From Acidobacteriota bacterium (GTDB taxonomy: Bacteria; Acidobacteriota; Terriglobia; Acidiferrales; UBA7541), in contig JABCYZ010000026.1 in assembly GCA_013289955.1 (NCBI GenBank), forward strand, positions 1-64,000: a stretch of DNA of 64,000 nucleotides. The letters run 5' to 3'. Below are positions 1-10,400 of this stretch, piece by piece. Below the pieces are notes generated by a model that saw only the letters and a program-made list of their open reading frames with translations, searched no databases and was not told the DNA's origin. How positions within the stretch are numbered: position 1 is the first letter of the stretch; each line of letters begins with the position of its first letter. A program made the translations under genes and the position numbers.

Positions 1-144
1 GCGCGCTGGCCGGCAAATTCGGGCAGCGAAAATAGGGTGCGATCGCCAAGAGCGCCCGCTCCAGCTGGTCATCCCCGGCGAAACCGGCTGTCTAAGACTG
101 CCCCCTGCTAAGCTTCCGAAACTGCTGAGCGGCGCCACCGTATC

Positions 145-173
145 TTGCATTTACCTTGCTGGCGGAATATACT
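145..173 (+). promoter_or_regulatory. Sigma-70-type promoter of the rimP-nusA-infB operon
   Basis: The -35 element TTGCAT (145-150) is separated by exactly 17 bp from the -10 element TATACT (168-173), close to the TTGACA-N17-TATAAT consensus. Transcription would start near 180, giving a leader of about 100 nt before rimP. No other promoter-like pair of this quality was seen in the first 280 bases, and no gene in that stretch is convincing. Confidence 0.6.
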
Positions 174-206
174 CTATTTTCGCTCTGAAGCGGGTCGCAC
201 GGATGG

Positions 207-228
207 GTGGGCGCAAGCCCACTTTTTT
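207..228 (+). terminator. Leader hairpin plus T-tract (candidate attenuator)
   Basis: GTGGGC (207-212) pairs perfectly with GCCCAC (217-222) across a GCAA tetraloop, followed at once by six T residues (223-228). This is a short intrinsic-terminator shape lying between the promoter and rimP, so it would act on the rimP-nusA-infB transcript itself. In Bacillus subtilis the equivalent operon is known to be autoregulated by NusA-dependent termination in its leader; the same role here is inference. Confidence 0.55.
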
Positions 229-280
229 GTTGGGCCGGTTGGAGGGCAGTGGACACCGGCATTGCTTGGGGAGTCTCTGA

Positions 281-814
281 TTGGATTTGGAAAAAATTCG
301 GGAAGCCGCCGAGCGGGTTGCGCGGTCGGAAGGGCTGGAAATCTTTGATGTCGAGTGGAAAGTAGGGAAGCAGCGCTTTCTCAGGGTGAGCATCGACCGT
401 GTGCCGAAGTCGGGGGCTAGGATGACGGACGCGGCAGGGACGGTTTTGGCGGGCACGGAGGCGCGCGAGGGCGGGGAGTTGGGAGTGAGCCACGCGGATT
501 GCCAGCGGGTGAGCCAGCAGTTGAGCGTGATTTTGGATGTGGAGGAGCTGATTCCGGGGCCGGGCTACATCCTCGAGGTGAGTTCGCCGGGCATGGACCG
601 GCCTTTGCGAAAGCCGGCGGAGTACGAGAGGTTTCGCGGACGGATGGCGAAGATCTCGACCGCCGAGCCTGTCGAGGACGAGAAATACTTTGAGGGGCGG
701 TTGGCGGGATTTGTGGATGGGAAGGTGCGGCTGGAGTTGAAGGGGAAGGTGGCGCGGACGGTGGAGTTGCCTCTGGAGAAGATACGGAAGGCGAATTTGA
801 TGGTCGAGTTCTGA
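281..814 (+). CDS. rimP: Ribosome maturation factor RimP
   Basis: RimP assists late assembly of the 30S subunit in the cytoplasm. The 177-residue product has the N-terminal alpha/beta domain followed by the family hallmark SSPGMDRPL, and a C-terminal SH3-like barrel. The start is a TTG codon; no in-frame ATG precedes the conserved N terminus. Between the second beta strand (VSIDR) and the conserved region (HADCQRVSQQLS) lies an extra stretch of about 25 residues that most RimP proteins lack, which explains the above-average length. It is the first gene of the rimP-nusA-infB-DUF503-rbfA-truB series and sits behind a leader hairpin. About 150 bases without a gene separate it from nusA. Confidence 0.93.
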   Translation: MDLEKIREAAERVARSEGLEIFDVEWKVGKQRFLRVSIDRVPKSGARMTDAAGTVLAGTEAREGGELGVSHADCQRVSQQLSVILDVEELIPGPGYILEVSSPGMDRPLRKPAEYERFRGRMAKISTAEPVEDEKYFEGRLAGFVDGKVRLELKGKVARTVELPLEKIRKANLMVEF

Positions 815-962
815 AAGGCAGCGAGTAGTGAGTGGAAAAGAGGGAATGAAAAGATAAGGCAGGGGCGGTGAGAAGGAAAGCGGGAAGAGTTCAAGAGAGA
901 AAGAGATTTAAGAGCGAGAGAGACTTCAGGAACAGGAATTAGGAACGGGAAGCGAACTTTAC

Positions 963-2486
963 ATGGCGAACCTGCTCTATCAGCAAATTGAGATGTTGAG
1001 CCGCGAGAAGCACATCGAGACGACGATTGTGGTGTCGGCGATTGAAGACGCGATGGTAGTGGCGGCGCGGAAGCATTACAAGACGGAAGAGGACCTGCGC
1101 GCGAAGTTCAATCCGGAGACGGGACAGGTGGACGTCTATTCGGTGCATACGGTCGTCGAAGAAGTGGCCGACCCGAAGAAAGAGATCAGCCTGGCGGAAG
1201 CGAAGAAGAAGAATCCGTCGGCGGAGATCGGGACCGAAATTATTGCGACGAAGTCCACAGACGCGTTTGGGCGCATTACGGCGCAGACGTTCAAGCAGGT
1301 GATTCTGCAGAAGGTGCGCGAGGCCGAGCGCGACACGATTTACAACGAGTACCACACGCGCGTGGGCGAACTGGTGACCGTGATTGTGAAGCGCGCGGAA
1401 GGGCCGGACCTGATCGTGGACATGGGGCGGACAGAAGCGCGACTGCCAAAGCGCGAGCAGTCGAAGCTGGAGACCTACAACATCGGAGAGCGTTTGCGCG
1501 TGGTGATCAAGATGGTGGATCGTGCGGCGAAGGGGCCGCAGGTGATTGTTTCGCGCGCGGATGCGAGTTTGGTGCAGCGGCTGTTTGAGATGGAAGTGCC
1601 AGAAATCTACGACGGGACGGTGCAGATCCGTCATGCGGCGCGCGAGGCGGGAGAGCGGACGAAGGTGGCGGTAGCGAGCCGGGATAAGGATGTCGATCCG
1701 GTGGGCGCTTGCGTGGGCATGAAGGGGATGCGCGTGCAGTCGATCATTCGGGAACTGCGCGGCGAGAAGATTGACATTATTCCTTACAGCGAGGAGACCG
1801 TGGCGTTTGCGCAGAAGGCGCTGAGCCCGGCGAAGGTAACGCGCGTACAAATCACGGATCCTGAAAACAAGAAGCTCGAAGTGATTGTCGAGGACTCGCA
1901 GCTTTCGCTGGCGATTGGGAAAAAAGGGCAGAATGTCCGGCTGGCGAGCAAGTTGATTGGCTGGGATATCGATATCAAGAGCGAAGAGGAGAAGCGCCAG
2001 GAAATTGAAGAGCAGATGACGGCTCTGACGGCGCCAACGACGCCGTTGACGGCGCTGGCGGGTGTTGGCGCGAAGACAATTGAAAAGATTGAGGCGGCGG
2101 GGATTACCAACGTCGAGAAACTTGCCGGGATGACGCCGGAGCAGTTGATGGAGATTCCCGGAATCGGCGAGAAGATGGTGGACAAGATTTATCAGGCCGT
2201 GAACCGGTTCTATGAAGGCGGAGCGGAAGGTGCGGCGGCCGCGCCGGCTGGCGAAGCGACGGAAGAAACGGCGGTGGAAGGCGAAGCGCCGGCTACAGAA
2301 GGTGAAGTGATTGACGGGAATGCGGAAGCAGGTGCGGAAGCCGTAGAGGGCGCTCAAGCGACGGAGGAAGGTTCTGAGAGCGTTGCGACGGACGGTGAGG
2401 CGCGGCAAACATCAGAAACGGAACCGCCGGCGGATCACGCCGAAGAAGCGCCTAAAGCAAAAGCAGAAGAAGAGCCAAAGCCTTAA
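963..2486 (+). CDS. nusA: Transcription termination/antitermination protein NusA
   Basis: NusA binds RNA polymerase and nascent RNA and controls pausing, termination and antitermination. The 507-residue protein has the N-terminal polymerase-binding domain (about 1-125, starting MANLLYQQIEMLSREK), an S1 domain (about 135-200), tandem KH domains (about 230-345, with GACVGMKGMR and AIGKKGQNVRLA) and a helix-hairpin-helix repeat region (about 360-420). The last 80 or so residues are low-complexity and acidic, rich in Glu, Ala and Gly. Order in the operon (rimP before, infB after) is the classical one. Dosage may be controlled by the leader hairpin upstream of rimP. Confidence 0.97.
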   Translation: MANLLYQQIEMLSREKHIETTIVVSAIEDAMVVAARKHYKTEEDLRAKFNPETGQVDVYSVHTVVEEVADPKKEISLAEAKKKNPSAEIGTEIIATKSTDAFGRITAQTFKQVILQKVREAERDTIYNEYHTRVGELVTVIVKRAEGPDLIVDMGRTEARLPKREQSKLETYNIGERLRVVIKMVDRAAKGPQVIVSRADASLVQRLFEMEVPEIYDGTVQIRHAAREAGERTKVAVASRDKDVDPVGACVGMKGMRVQSIIRELRGEKIDIIPYSEETVAFAQKALSPAKVTRVQITDPENKKLEVIVEDSQLSLAIGKKGQNVRLASKLIGWDIDIKSEEEKRQEIEEQMTALTAPTTPLTALAGVGAKTIEKIEAAGITNVEKLAGMTPEQLMEIPGIGEKMVDKIYQAVNRFYEGGAEGAAAAPAGEATEETAVEGEAPATEGEVIDGNAEAGAEAVEGAQATEEGSESVATDGEARQTSETEPPADHAEEAPKAKAEEEPKP

Positions 2487-2552
2487 GCAGCGAGTGGCCT
2501 TGATGCACTGGAGGCCGGCTGATTTTTGACCGTGGAACGGTCTATAGGACGC

Positions 2553-5522
<2,970 letters not shown>

Positions 5523-5543
5523 AAGATAGTCCCCGGAGCGCTC

Positions 5544-5825
5544 ATGCCGGTCGGCCTGCTTACCCTTGAGCTGCACATCCCAGACGCGCAATCGTTGAAG
5601 GACAAGCGGCAGGTTCTGCGCAGCTTGAAGGATAAGTTGCGAAGGCAGTTCAATGTCGCGGTGGCGGAGCTGGACCATCACGACACCTGGCAGCGATCGG
5701 TGGTCGGCGTCGTAACGCTTGCGAATGAAGAGAAGTACGTCAACGAAGTGCTGCAAAAAGTCCTGGATGAGGCGGATCGCATTCTGGGCTCGTTTCTGAT
5801 CAACCAGGCGATCGAAATTATTTAG
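5544..5825 (+). CDS. DUF503 (YlxP-like) family protein
   Basis: This is a 93-residue protein of the DUF503/YlxP family, small conserved bacterial proteins typically found between infB and rbfA. The hallmark segment LHIPDAQSLKDKRQVLRSL lies near the N terminus, followed by a ferredoxin-like fold pattern (FNVAVAEL, SVVGVVTLANE). It begins 21 bases after infB and ends 19 bases before rbfA, so it is clearly cotranscribed. Its biochemical role is unknown; position suggests a link to ribosome function. Confidence 0.88.
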   Translation: MPVGLLTLELHIPDAQSLKDKRQVLRSLKDKLRRQFNVAVAELDHHDTWQRSVVGVVTLANEEKYVNEVLQKVLDEADRILGSFLINQAIEII

Positions 5826-5844
5826 GCAGCGCGCGGGAACGTAA

Positions 5845-6213
5845 ATGAGTCCAGCCAATCACCGTCATGAACGCGTGGGCGAAGAGATCGCTCACGAAAT
5901 AAACGCCATGCTCGCGGGTGAGCTGAAGGATCCGCGGCTCGAAGGCATGGTAGTGGTCAGCGAAGTGCGCGTGCAGCCGGACATGAAGCACGCACGCGTG
6001 TTCATCAACATGCAAGGGTCCGCCAAAGAGCAGAGCGATGCGATCAAGGCGCTGGAACATGCTTCGGGATTTATCCGGCGCGAACTCATCGAGCGGCTGC
6101 AACTCCGGCGGCTGCCGGAGCTCCATTTTGCGCTGGATCACTCGCAGGAATATACCGAGCGCATCGATCAGCTTTTGAAAGAAATGAAGAAGGATAAGCC
6201 GGCCGCGTCTTAG
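5845..6213 (+). CDS. rbfA: 30S ribosome-binding factor RbfA
   Basis: RbfA binds the 30S subunit near the 5' helix of 16S rRNA and is needed for its maturation and for cold adaptation. The 122-residue product matches the usual length and shows the KH-like fold pattern: HERVGEEIAHEINAML at the start, ELKDPRL, VVSEVRVQPDMKHARVFI, and a final RRLPELHFALDHSQEYTERIDQLL. It lies between the DUF503 gene and truB, its standard place. The gene nrnA, often found between rbfA and truB in other bacteria, is absent here. Confidence 0.95.
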   Translation: MSPANHRHERVGEEIAHEINAMLAGELKDPRLEGMVVVSEVRVQPDMKHARVFINMQGSAKEQSDAIKALEHASGFIRRELIERLQLRRLPELHFALDHSQEYTERIDQLLKEMKKDKPAAS

Positions 6214-6260
6214 CAGGCGCTACGTCTTCCAGTGAAGACTTCTCGCTGACTACTCATCGC

Positions 6261-7235
6261 ATGCCACGCCAGCCTCAGCCCGCGCCGTTTGACGGCGCGC
6301 TCGTGATCGATAAGCCTCGGGGAAAGACTTCCCACGATGTCGTCGATGCGGTGCGTCATCTCGCCGGCTTCCGGCAGATTGGGCACCTTGGGACGCTTGA
6401 TCCGCTGGCGACGGGCGTGCTGGTGCTGCTGCTCGGCCGAGCCACGAGACTCGTCCAGTTTTATAATGGGCGCAGAAAGCGTTACTCCGCGGGATTTCGG
6501 TTTGGCTTTGCGACAGATACCTACGACTCGGACGGCGAAGCACAAGGGCCGGACCATCCGCCGATGCTGAAGGCCGCCGTTCTCGAAGAGCTGGCAGCCG
6601 GGAGCGTGGGGCGTTTCGAACAGATGCCGCCCGCCTTTTCTGCCAAAAAGGTGAAGGGCCGCCCCGCTTACGAGCTGGCGCGCAAGAAACAGCCCGTGGA
6701 ACTGAAAGCAGTGGAAGTCGAACTGTTCGAATACAAGTTAACGGGGATCGAAGGCAACGTGGCGCGCTTTGTGATCGAGTGCTCTTCGGGCACCTACATC
6801 CGCTCGCTCGCGCACGACATGGGGCAGAAACTCGGCTGCGGGGCGCATCTATCTGAAATTACGCGGACAGCGGTCGGCGAATTTTCCATCGAGCAGGCCA
6901 TCAAATTGGAAGAGCTGGCAGAAACATCACGAGCCGGAAAATTTGCAGATTGCCTGATCAAATTGGAAAACCTGCTTCCAAATTTTCCGCGGGTGAATGT
7001 ACTGCCGGTCATCGAGAAACGTGTGCGCCACGGAACGAAATTCAACGTGCAAGTCTCGCAAATTCAGCCTGGCCGGTTCGAGCTGCCTCCCGGCGCGACG
7101 CTGGAGCTCGATGGAGGCGAAATAAAACCGCCCCGTCTGCGCGTCTTCAGCCAGCAGGACAAACTTGTCGCCATCGCGGAAGCGCTCGTGCCACGCACCT
7201 ATCAGCCCATCGTCGTTTTCGAACCGTTGCCATAA
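6261..7235 (+). CDS. truB: tRNA pseudouridine(55) synthase TruB
   Basis: TruB converts U55 in the T-loop of tRNAs to pseudouridine. The 324-residue protein carries the opening motif LVIDKPRGKTSHDVV and the catalytic motif GTLDPLATGVL with the active-site Asp near residue 46, then KRYSAGFRFG and CSSGTYIRSLAHDMG, all typical. The C-terminal third (from about 235) is a PUA-like domain. It closes the operon and runs toward the convergent secretin gene, whose stop is 28 bases away. No clear terminator lies between them; the GC-rich palindromic stretch at 7270-7310 is inside the secretin C-terminal codons. Confidence 0.95.
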   Translation: MPRQPQPAPFDGALVIDKPRGKTSHDVVDAVRHLAGFRQIGHLGTLDPLATGVLVLLLGRATRLVQFYNGRRKRYSAGFRFGFATDTYDSDGEAQGPDHPPMLKAAVLEELAAGSVGRFEQMPPAFSAKKVKGRPAYELARKKQPVELKAVEVELFEYKLTGIEGNVARFVIECSSGTYIRSLAHDMGQKLGCGAHLSEITRTAVGEFSIEQAIKLEELAETSRAGKFADCLIKLENLLPNFPRVNVLPVIEKRVRHGTKFNVQVSQIQPGRFELPPGATLELDGGEIKPPRLRVFSQQDKLVAIAEALVPRTYQPIVVFEPLP

Positions 7236-7262
7236 ATGGGGCGCGCGCGTCTGCCCTTTCGA

Positions 7263-10200
7263 TCAAGGTTGCCGCGGCGCCGCGCGCGCCGCGGCGCCCG
7301 CGCCGGGGTCGTGGCCGACATAAATGGAGCGGGACACGCGGTCGCGAAGCCGCAGTTTATGCGGAGTGATCAGAATCAGCAGCTCGGTGTCCTGTGCGGT
7401 CGTGTTTCTCTGCCCGAAGAGATACCCGGCTCCCCCGGGAAGATTCGCGAAGCCAGGGAGGCCGGTAATCGTGCGGGTTTCTTCGTTATCGAGCAGTCCG
7501 CTGATGACCGTAGGCATTTCTTCCTTGATGCGCACGGTCTGGGAGAGCGTGCGGTTGGTAATGATCGGGATCCCGTTGATGCTCGAGCCGGCGAGCGCGC
7601 GAATCTCGAACTCGAGCTGCAGCGTCACTTCGTCATTGGGATGCAGCGAGGGGGTGGCCTTGATTTTCACGCCGAGATCTTCATATTCCGCACCCGGGTA
7701 GGGCTGCTGCGCCTCGGCGCCGGATACGTTGGAAAACAAGCTCGCTGGGCTCAGGAGAATGGTGACCTGGCCTGCGGTGCCCGACGGATCGTTCGTAATC
7801 GCCACATCCGGCAGGGAAGCGCCGCTGAGGCTGGCCGCTAGGATGGCCGTGGGATTCGTGCCGACCGGAAGCTCGAAAGCCGTCGCGAACAAGCCCTGGC
7901 CAAGGCCGAGGTAGACCGACACGCTGTCCGTTTGCGGGTCGGTCACGGCAATATCTGGAAGTCCGTCCCCATTGAAATCGGCGATGGCCACGGCTGTCGG
8001 CGCCTGTCCCGTGGCGAGCGGCGAGTTTGCCGCCGCTGTGAACGTGCCATCGCCGTTGCCTAGCTCGACGCTGATGGTGTTGTCTGTCTGATTCACGACC
8101 ACGAGGTCCGGGTGGGCATCGCCATTCAGATCGGCCGAAGCGACGGCGACCGGAGCTTTACCCACCGCGAATGGAGAACCACTCGCGAGAGAAAACGTCG
8201 CGTTCCCATTGCCGAGGAGAACCGTGACATTGTTCGTCGTTTGATTCACGAGCGCCAAATCCAGATTCCCGTCCGAATTAAAGTCAGCCGAAGTCAGGGC
8301 AATGGGGCCCGTAGCCGTGGTCGGCAGGGGAAAGGGCGAACCCGTTGCCTGTTTGAAGGTGCCATCGCCGTTGCCGAGAAAGAGAGAAAAAGTGTTGTCC
8401 AGGAAATTCGTAACCGCAAAATCCTGATTGCCGTCGTTGTTGAAATCGCCCAGGACAATGGAACTGGGTTCCTGGCCAACGGTGATGGGGGAACCCGTGG
8501 CCTCCTTGAAGGTATCGTCGCCGTTGCTGAGCAGGACTTGCACGGTGTTCCCGACTGGATCGGTGACCACCAGATCATGAAAACCGCTGGTCGTCAGCGC
8601 TGCGGAAGCAATGGAGGGAGCGATCGAGGGCGCGACCGTCCTTGCGGCGCCCAGCGAGATGGGCGAACCTGCCTGGAGAAAAGTTCCCGAGCCTTGATTC
8701 TGGAGAATGGTGAGTGTGTTATCGAGCTCGTTAACGACGGCGAGGTCCTGCAGGCCTACGTTTCGGAAGTCGGCGGAAGTCAGTGCTACGGGCCCGATAC
8801 CGACGTTATAAGAAGCGCTGGGCAAAAGGCTGCCGGTAACGCTGCCGACCGAGGTGGCGGCCGTCGAGGCGCCGAGGCTTCCAGAGAGCAGGGAAAGGGT
8901 GACCGGATAGCGGTCACCGACAAAGAAAGAAGCCGGTTTGCCGTCTTGCGCGCGCAAAAGGACCTGGGTCCCGCTGTGTACGAGCGATAGGGCGTCAGAA
9001 AACTGCGCCGCAACCGCCGGCGTCGTCAGGAGAAAGGTGGTCTTGCCGCCTCCCACCAGCACGAGCGGAGGGATCAGGGAGCTGAGGGAACTTCCAGCGG
9101 CAGAGGAGGTTCCACCGTTTCCGAAAATGCTCGCCAGGAGCGTGATCAGCGTGCTGACGTCCTGGGCTGCCCTCAATTGGGAAATCAGGCCGGGAGTGAG
9201 AGAGATCAACTCCACGTTGGAAGGCGGGAGCAGGCCGAGATCGCGCGCCTTGTTGCGATCGACCTCGAGAATCTCTATTTCGAGCAGCACTTCGCCGCGT
9301 GTTTTTTCGGCCTGACGAATGAGCGCTTGAGCCAGCGCAAGCCTTTCCGGAGTGTCGCGCATGGTGATGGTGTGGCTCTGGGCATCGAGCTCGACGCGCG
9401 TCGACCCCGTCATTTCTTTCAGAACGCGCCCCAATTCGGTCATCTCTTCGGTCGCGACGGCGGCGGGCAAGAGGAACGATTGTTTGGCTTCCGCGGCATA
9501 TTGGCGGCGCTTTTCCTGCGTGTCCTGAGCCACAAACAAGAGAGTGGATGTTAAGGGGCGGGAGAAGGTGCCGGTCTCGACGCTGAGAATCTTTAGCGCG
9601 GTGCTGAAATCGACGTCCTCCAAGCGCAGATGGACGGGTTTCGGGGACAGATCCGGATCGAAGGTAACCTTTATGCCGAAGATTTGCCCCAATTGTTCAT
9701 AGACTGCCTTGGAGTCGCCGCGCAGGTTGATGTCCTGTTTGCTACCCCGGGGCTTCAGTTCCGGTATGCCGTCAATTTTCTGATCAGGCCCGATGAGCGG
9801 CTCGTCTTTCATCGCCTTCATCTGGATCATGCGCTCGGCGACGATGGTGTTGCCCGGATCAATGAGCAGGGCCTTGGCAAGCTCTTCGGTGGCCACATCG
9901 GCGTGCCCGGCCAGGGCATCGCGCTCAGCGGCTTCGACGTGTTCGCGAACGAGCTTCGAGCGCATGGATGCGATGCGTTCGATAAGGGCGGTGTCCTGCG
10001 GCGCGTAACGCACGGCCTGTTCGAAGTAGTTGAGCGCTTCATCCAGATGGCCATCGGCAAGCGCTTTCTCGCCCAGCTCGGAGATTTTTTTGGCGTATTT
10101 CGGATTGGGATGCGGGGAGAGTTCGAATTTGTCTTCCTGGGGAACCGTCGGTGGGGGAGAAGACGGAGTTTGCCGAGGAGAGGCAGTCTGTGCGGGAGAC

Positions 10201-10268
10201 GGCGCGCCGCATAGCAGAAAGGCCAGCAGGATCGAGAGGGCTTGGCGGCTGTAGGCGGCGATCATCAT
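7263..10268 (-). CDS. Secretin (type II/IV-type outer-membrane channel) with inserted FG-GAP/VCBS repeat block
   Basis: From ATG 10268 the product has 1001 residues; an in-frame TTG at 10352 would add 28 residues ahead of the signal peptide (IAAYSRQALSILLAFLLCGAPSPAQ), so ATG 10268 or 10265 is preferred. In order: signal peptide; TPR-like helices (about 60-155); STN/N0 domain (about 185-245); N1-type domain (about 275-325); start of the secretin domain (EVLLEIEILEVDRNKARDLG). After GDRYPVTLSLL the secretin core is interrupted by about 350 residues with seven FG-GAP/VCBS motifs such as DFNNDGNQDFAVT and DFNGDGLPDIAVT (DNA 7746-8795). It then resumes with YEDLGVKIKATPSLH, VPTVISGLL-like and TELLILITP segments. 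Secretins form multimeric outer-membrane gates for secretion or pili. No other secretion genes are adjacent, so substrate and partner machinery are unknown. Confidence 0.88.
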   Translation of the reverse strand: MMIAAYSRQALSILLAFLLCGAPSPAQTASPRQTPSSPPPTVPQEDKFELSPHPNPKYAKKISELGEKALADGHLDEALNYFEQAVRYAPQDTALIERIASMRSKLVREHVEAAERDALAGHADVATEELAKALLIDPGNTIVAERMIQMKAMKDEPLIGPDQKIDGIPELKPRGSKQDINLRGDSKAVYEQLGQIFGIKVTFDPDLSPKPVHLRLEDVDFSTALKILSVETGTFSRPLTSTLLFVAQDTQEKRRQYAAEAKQSFLLPAAVATEEMTELGRVLKEMTGSTRVELDAQSHTITMRDTPERLALAQALIRQAEKTRGEVLLEIEILEVDRNKARDLGLLPPSNVELISLTPGLISQLRAAQDVSTLITLLASIFGNGGTSSAAGSSLSSLIPPLVLVGGGKTTFLLTTPAVAAQFSDALSLVHSGTQVLLRAQDGKPASFFVGDRYPVTLSLLSGSLGASTAATSVGSVTGSLLPSASYNVGIGPVALTSADFRNVGLQDLAVVNELDNTLTILQNQGSGTFLQAGSPISLGAARTVAPSIAPSIASAALTTSGFHDLVVTDPVGNTVQVLLSNGDDTFKEATGSPITVGQEPSSIVLGDFNNDGNQDFAVTNFLDNTFSLFLGNGDGTFKQATGSPFPLPTTATGPIALTSADFNSDGNLDLALVNQTTNNVTVLLGNGNATFSLASGSPFAVGKAPVAVASADLNGDAHPDLVVVNQTDNTISVELGNGDGTFTAAANSPLATGQAPTAVAIADFNGDGLPDIAVTDPQTDSVSVYLGLGQGLFATAFELPVGTNPTAILAASLSGASLPDVAITNDPSGTAGQVTILLSPASLFSNVSGAEAQQPYPGAEYEDLGVKIKATPSLHPNDEVTLQLEFEIRALAGSSINGIPIITNRTLSQTVRIKEEMPTVISGLLDNEETRTITGLPGFANLPGGAGYLFGQRNTTAQDTELLILITPHKLRLRDRVSRSIYVGHDPGAGAAARAAPRQP

Positions 10269-10316
10269 TGAAATGAGCAGGCCATGTAGTTTACCGTAGG
10301 TTGCAGCGGGAATGTC

Positions 10317-10331
10317 GGACCAGACTGGTCC
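10317..10331. promoter_or_regulatory. Perfect inverted repeat upstream of the iron operon promoter
   Basis: GGACCAG (10317-10323) and CTGGTCC (10325-10331) form a 7-bp perfect inverted repeat around one central A. It ends two bases before the -35 element of the FTR1 operon promoter, in the divergent region with the secretin gene, so it is placed like an operator. It does not match the classical DtxR/IdeR box. The regulator is unknown. Confidence 0.45.
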
Positions 10332-10333
10332 GG

Positions 10334-10362
10334 TTGACGTAAATTCATACAAAGCGTAGACT
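10334..10362 (+). promoter_or_regulatory. Predicted promoter of the FTR1/ABC iron operon
   Basis: TTGACG (10334-10339) and TAGACT (10357-10362) are spaced by exactly 17 bp. The -10 element is weak (4 of 6 matches), which is common for regulated promoters. A 15-bp palindrome lies just upstream and a direct repeat overlaps the -10. Transcription would start near 10369, about 30 bases before the TTG start of the FTR1 gene. Confidence 0.45.
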
Positions 10363-10372
10363 TAAAGCGTAG
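10351..10372 (+). repeat. 9-bp direct repeat AAAGCGTAG over the -10 region
   Basis: AAAGCGTAG occurs at 10351-10359 and again at 10364-10372, a 13-bp period that overlaps the predicted -10 box and start site of the iron operon. Such spacing suits a regulator binding in tandem, but chance cannot be excluded. Confidence 0.4.
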
Positions 10373-10400
10373 TTGCAAATGAATAACAACTGGAGATGGC

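Noticed and set aside
1..144. C-terminal end of a gene entering the window
   Set aside because: All three plus-strand frames stop early without recognisable motifs, and the minus-strand frames look like low-complexity shadows.
7270..7310. Very GC-rich palindromic repeat (CCGCGGCGCC units) between truB and the secretin gene
   Set aside because: It lies in the last codons of the secretin gene (Ala/Arg/Pro-rich tail), so it is explained by coding, with no T-tract to make it a terminator.
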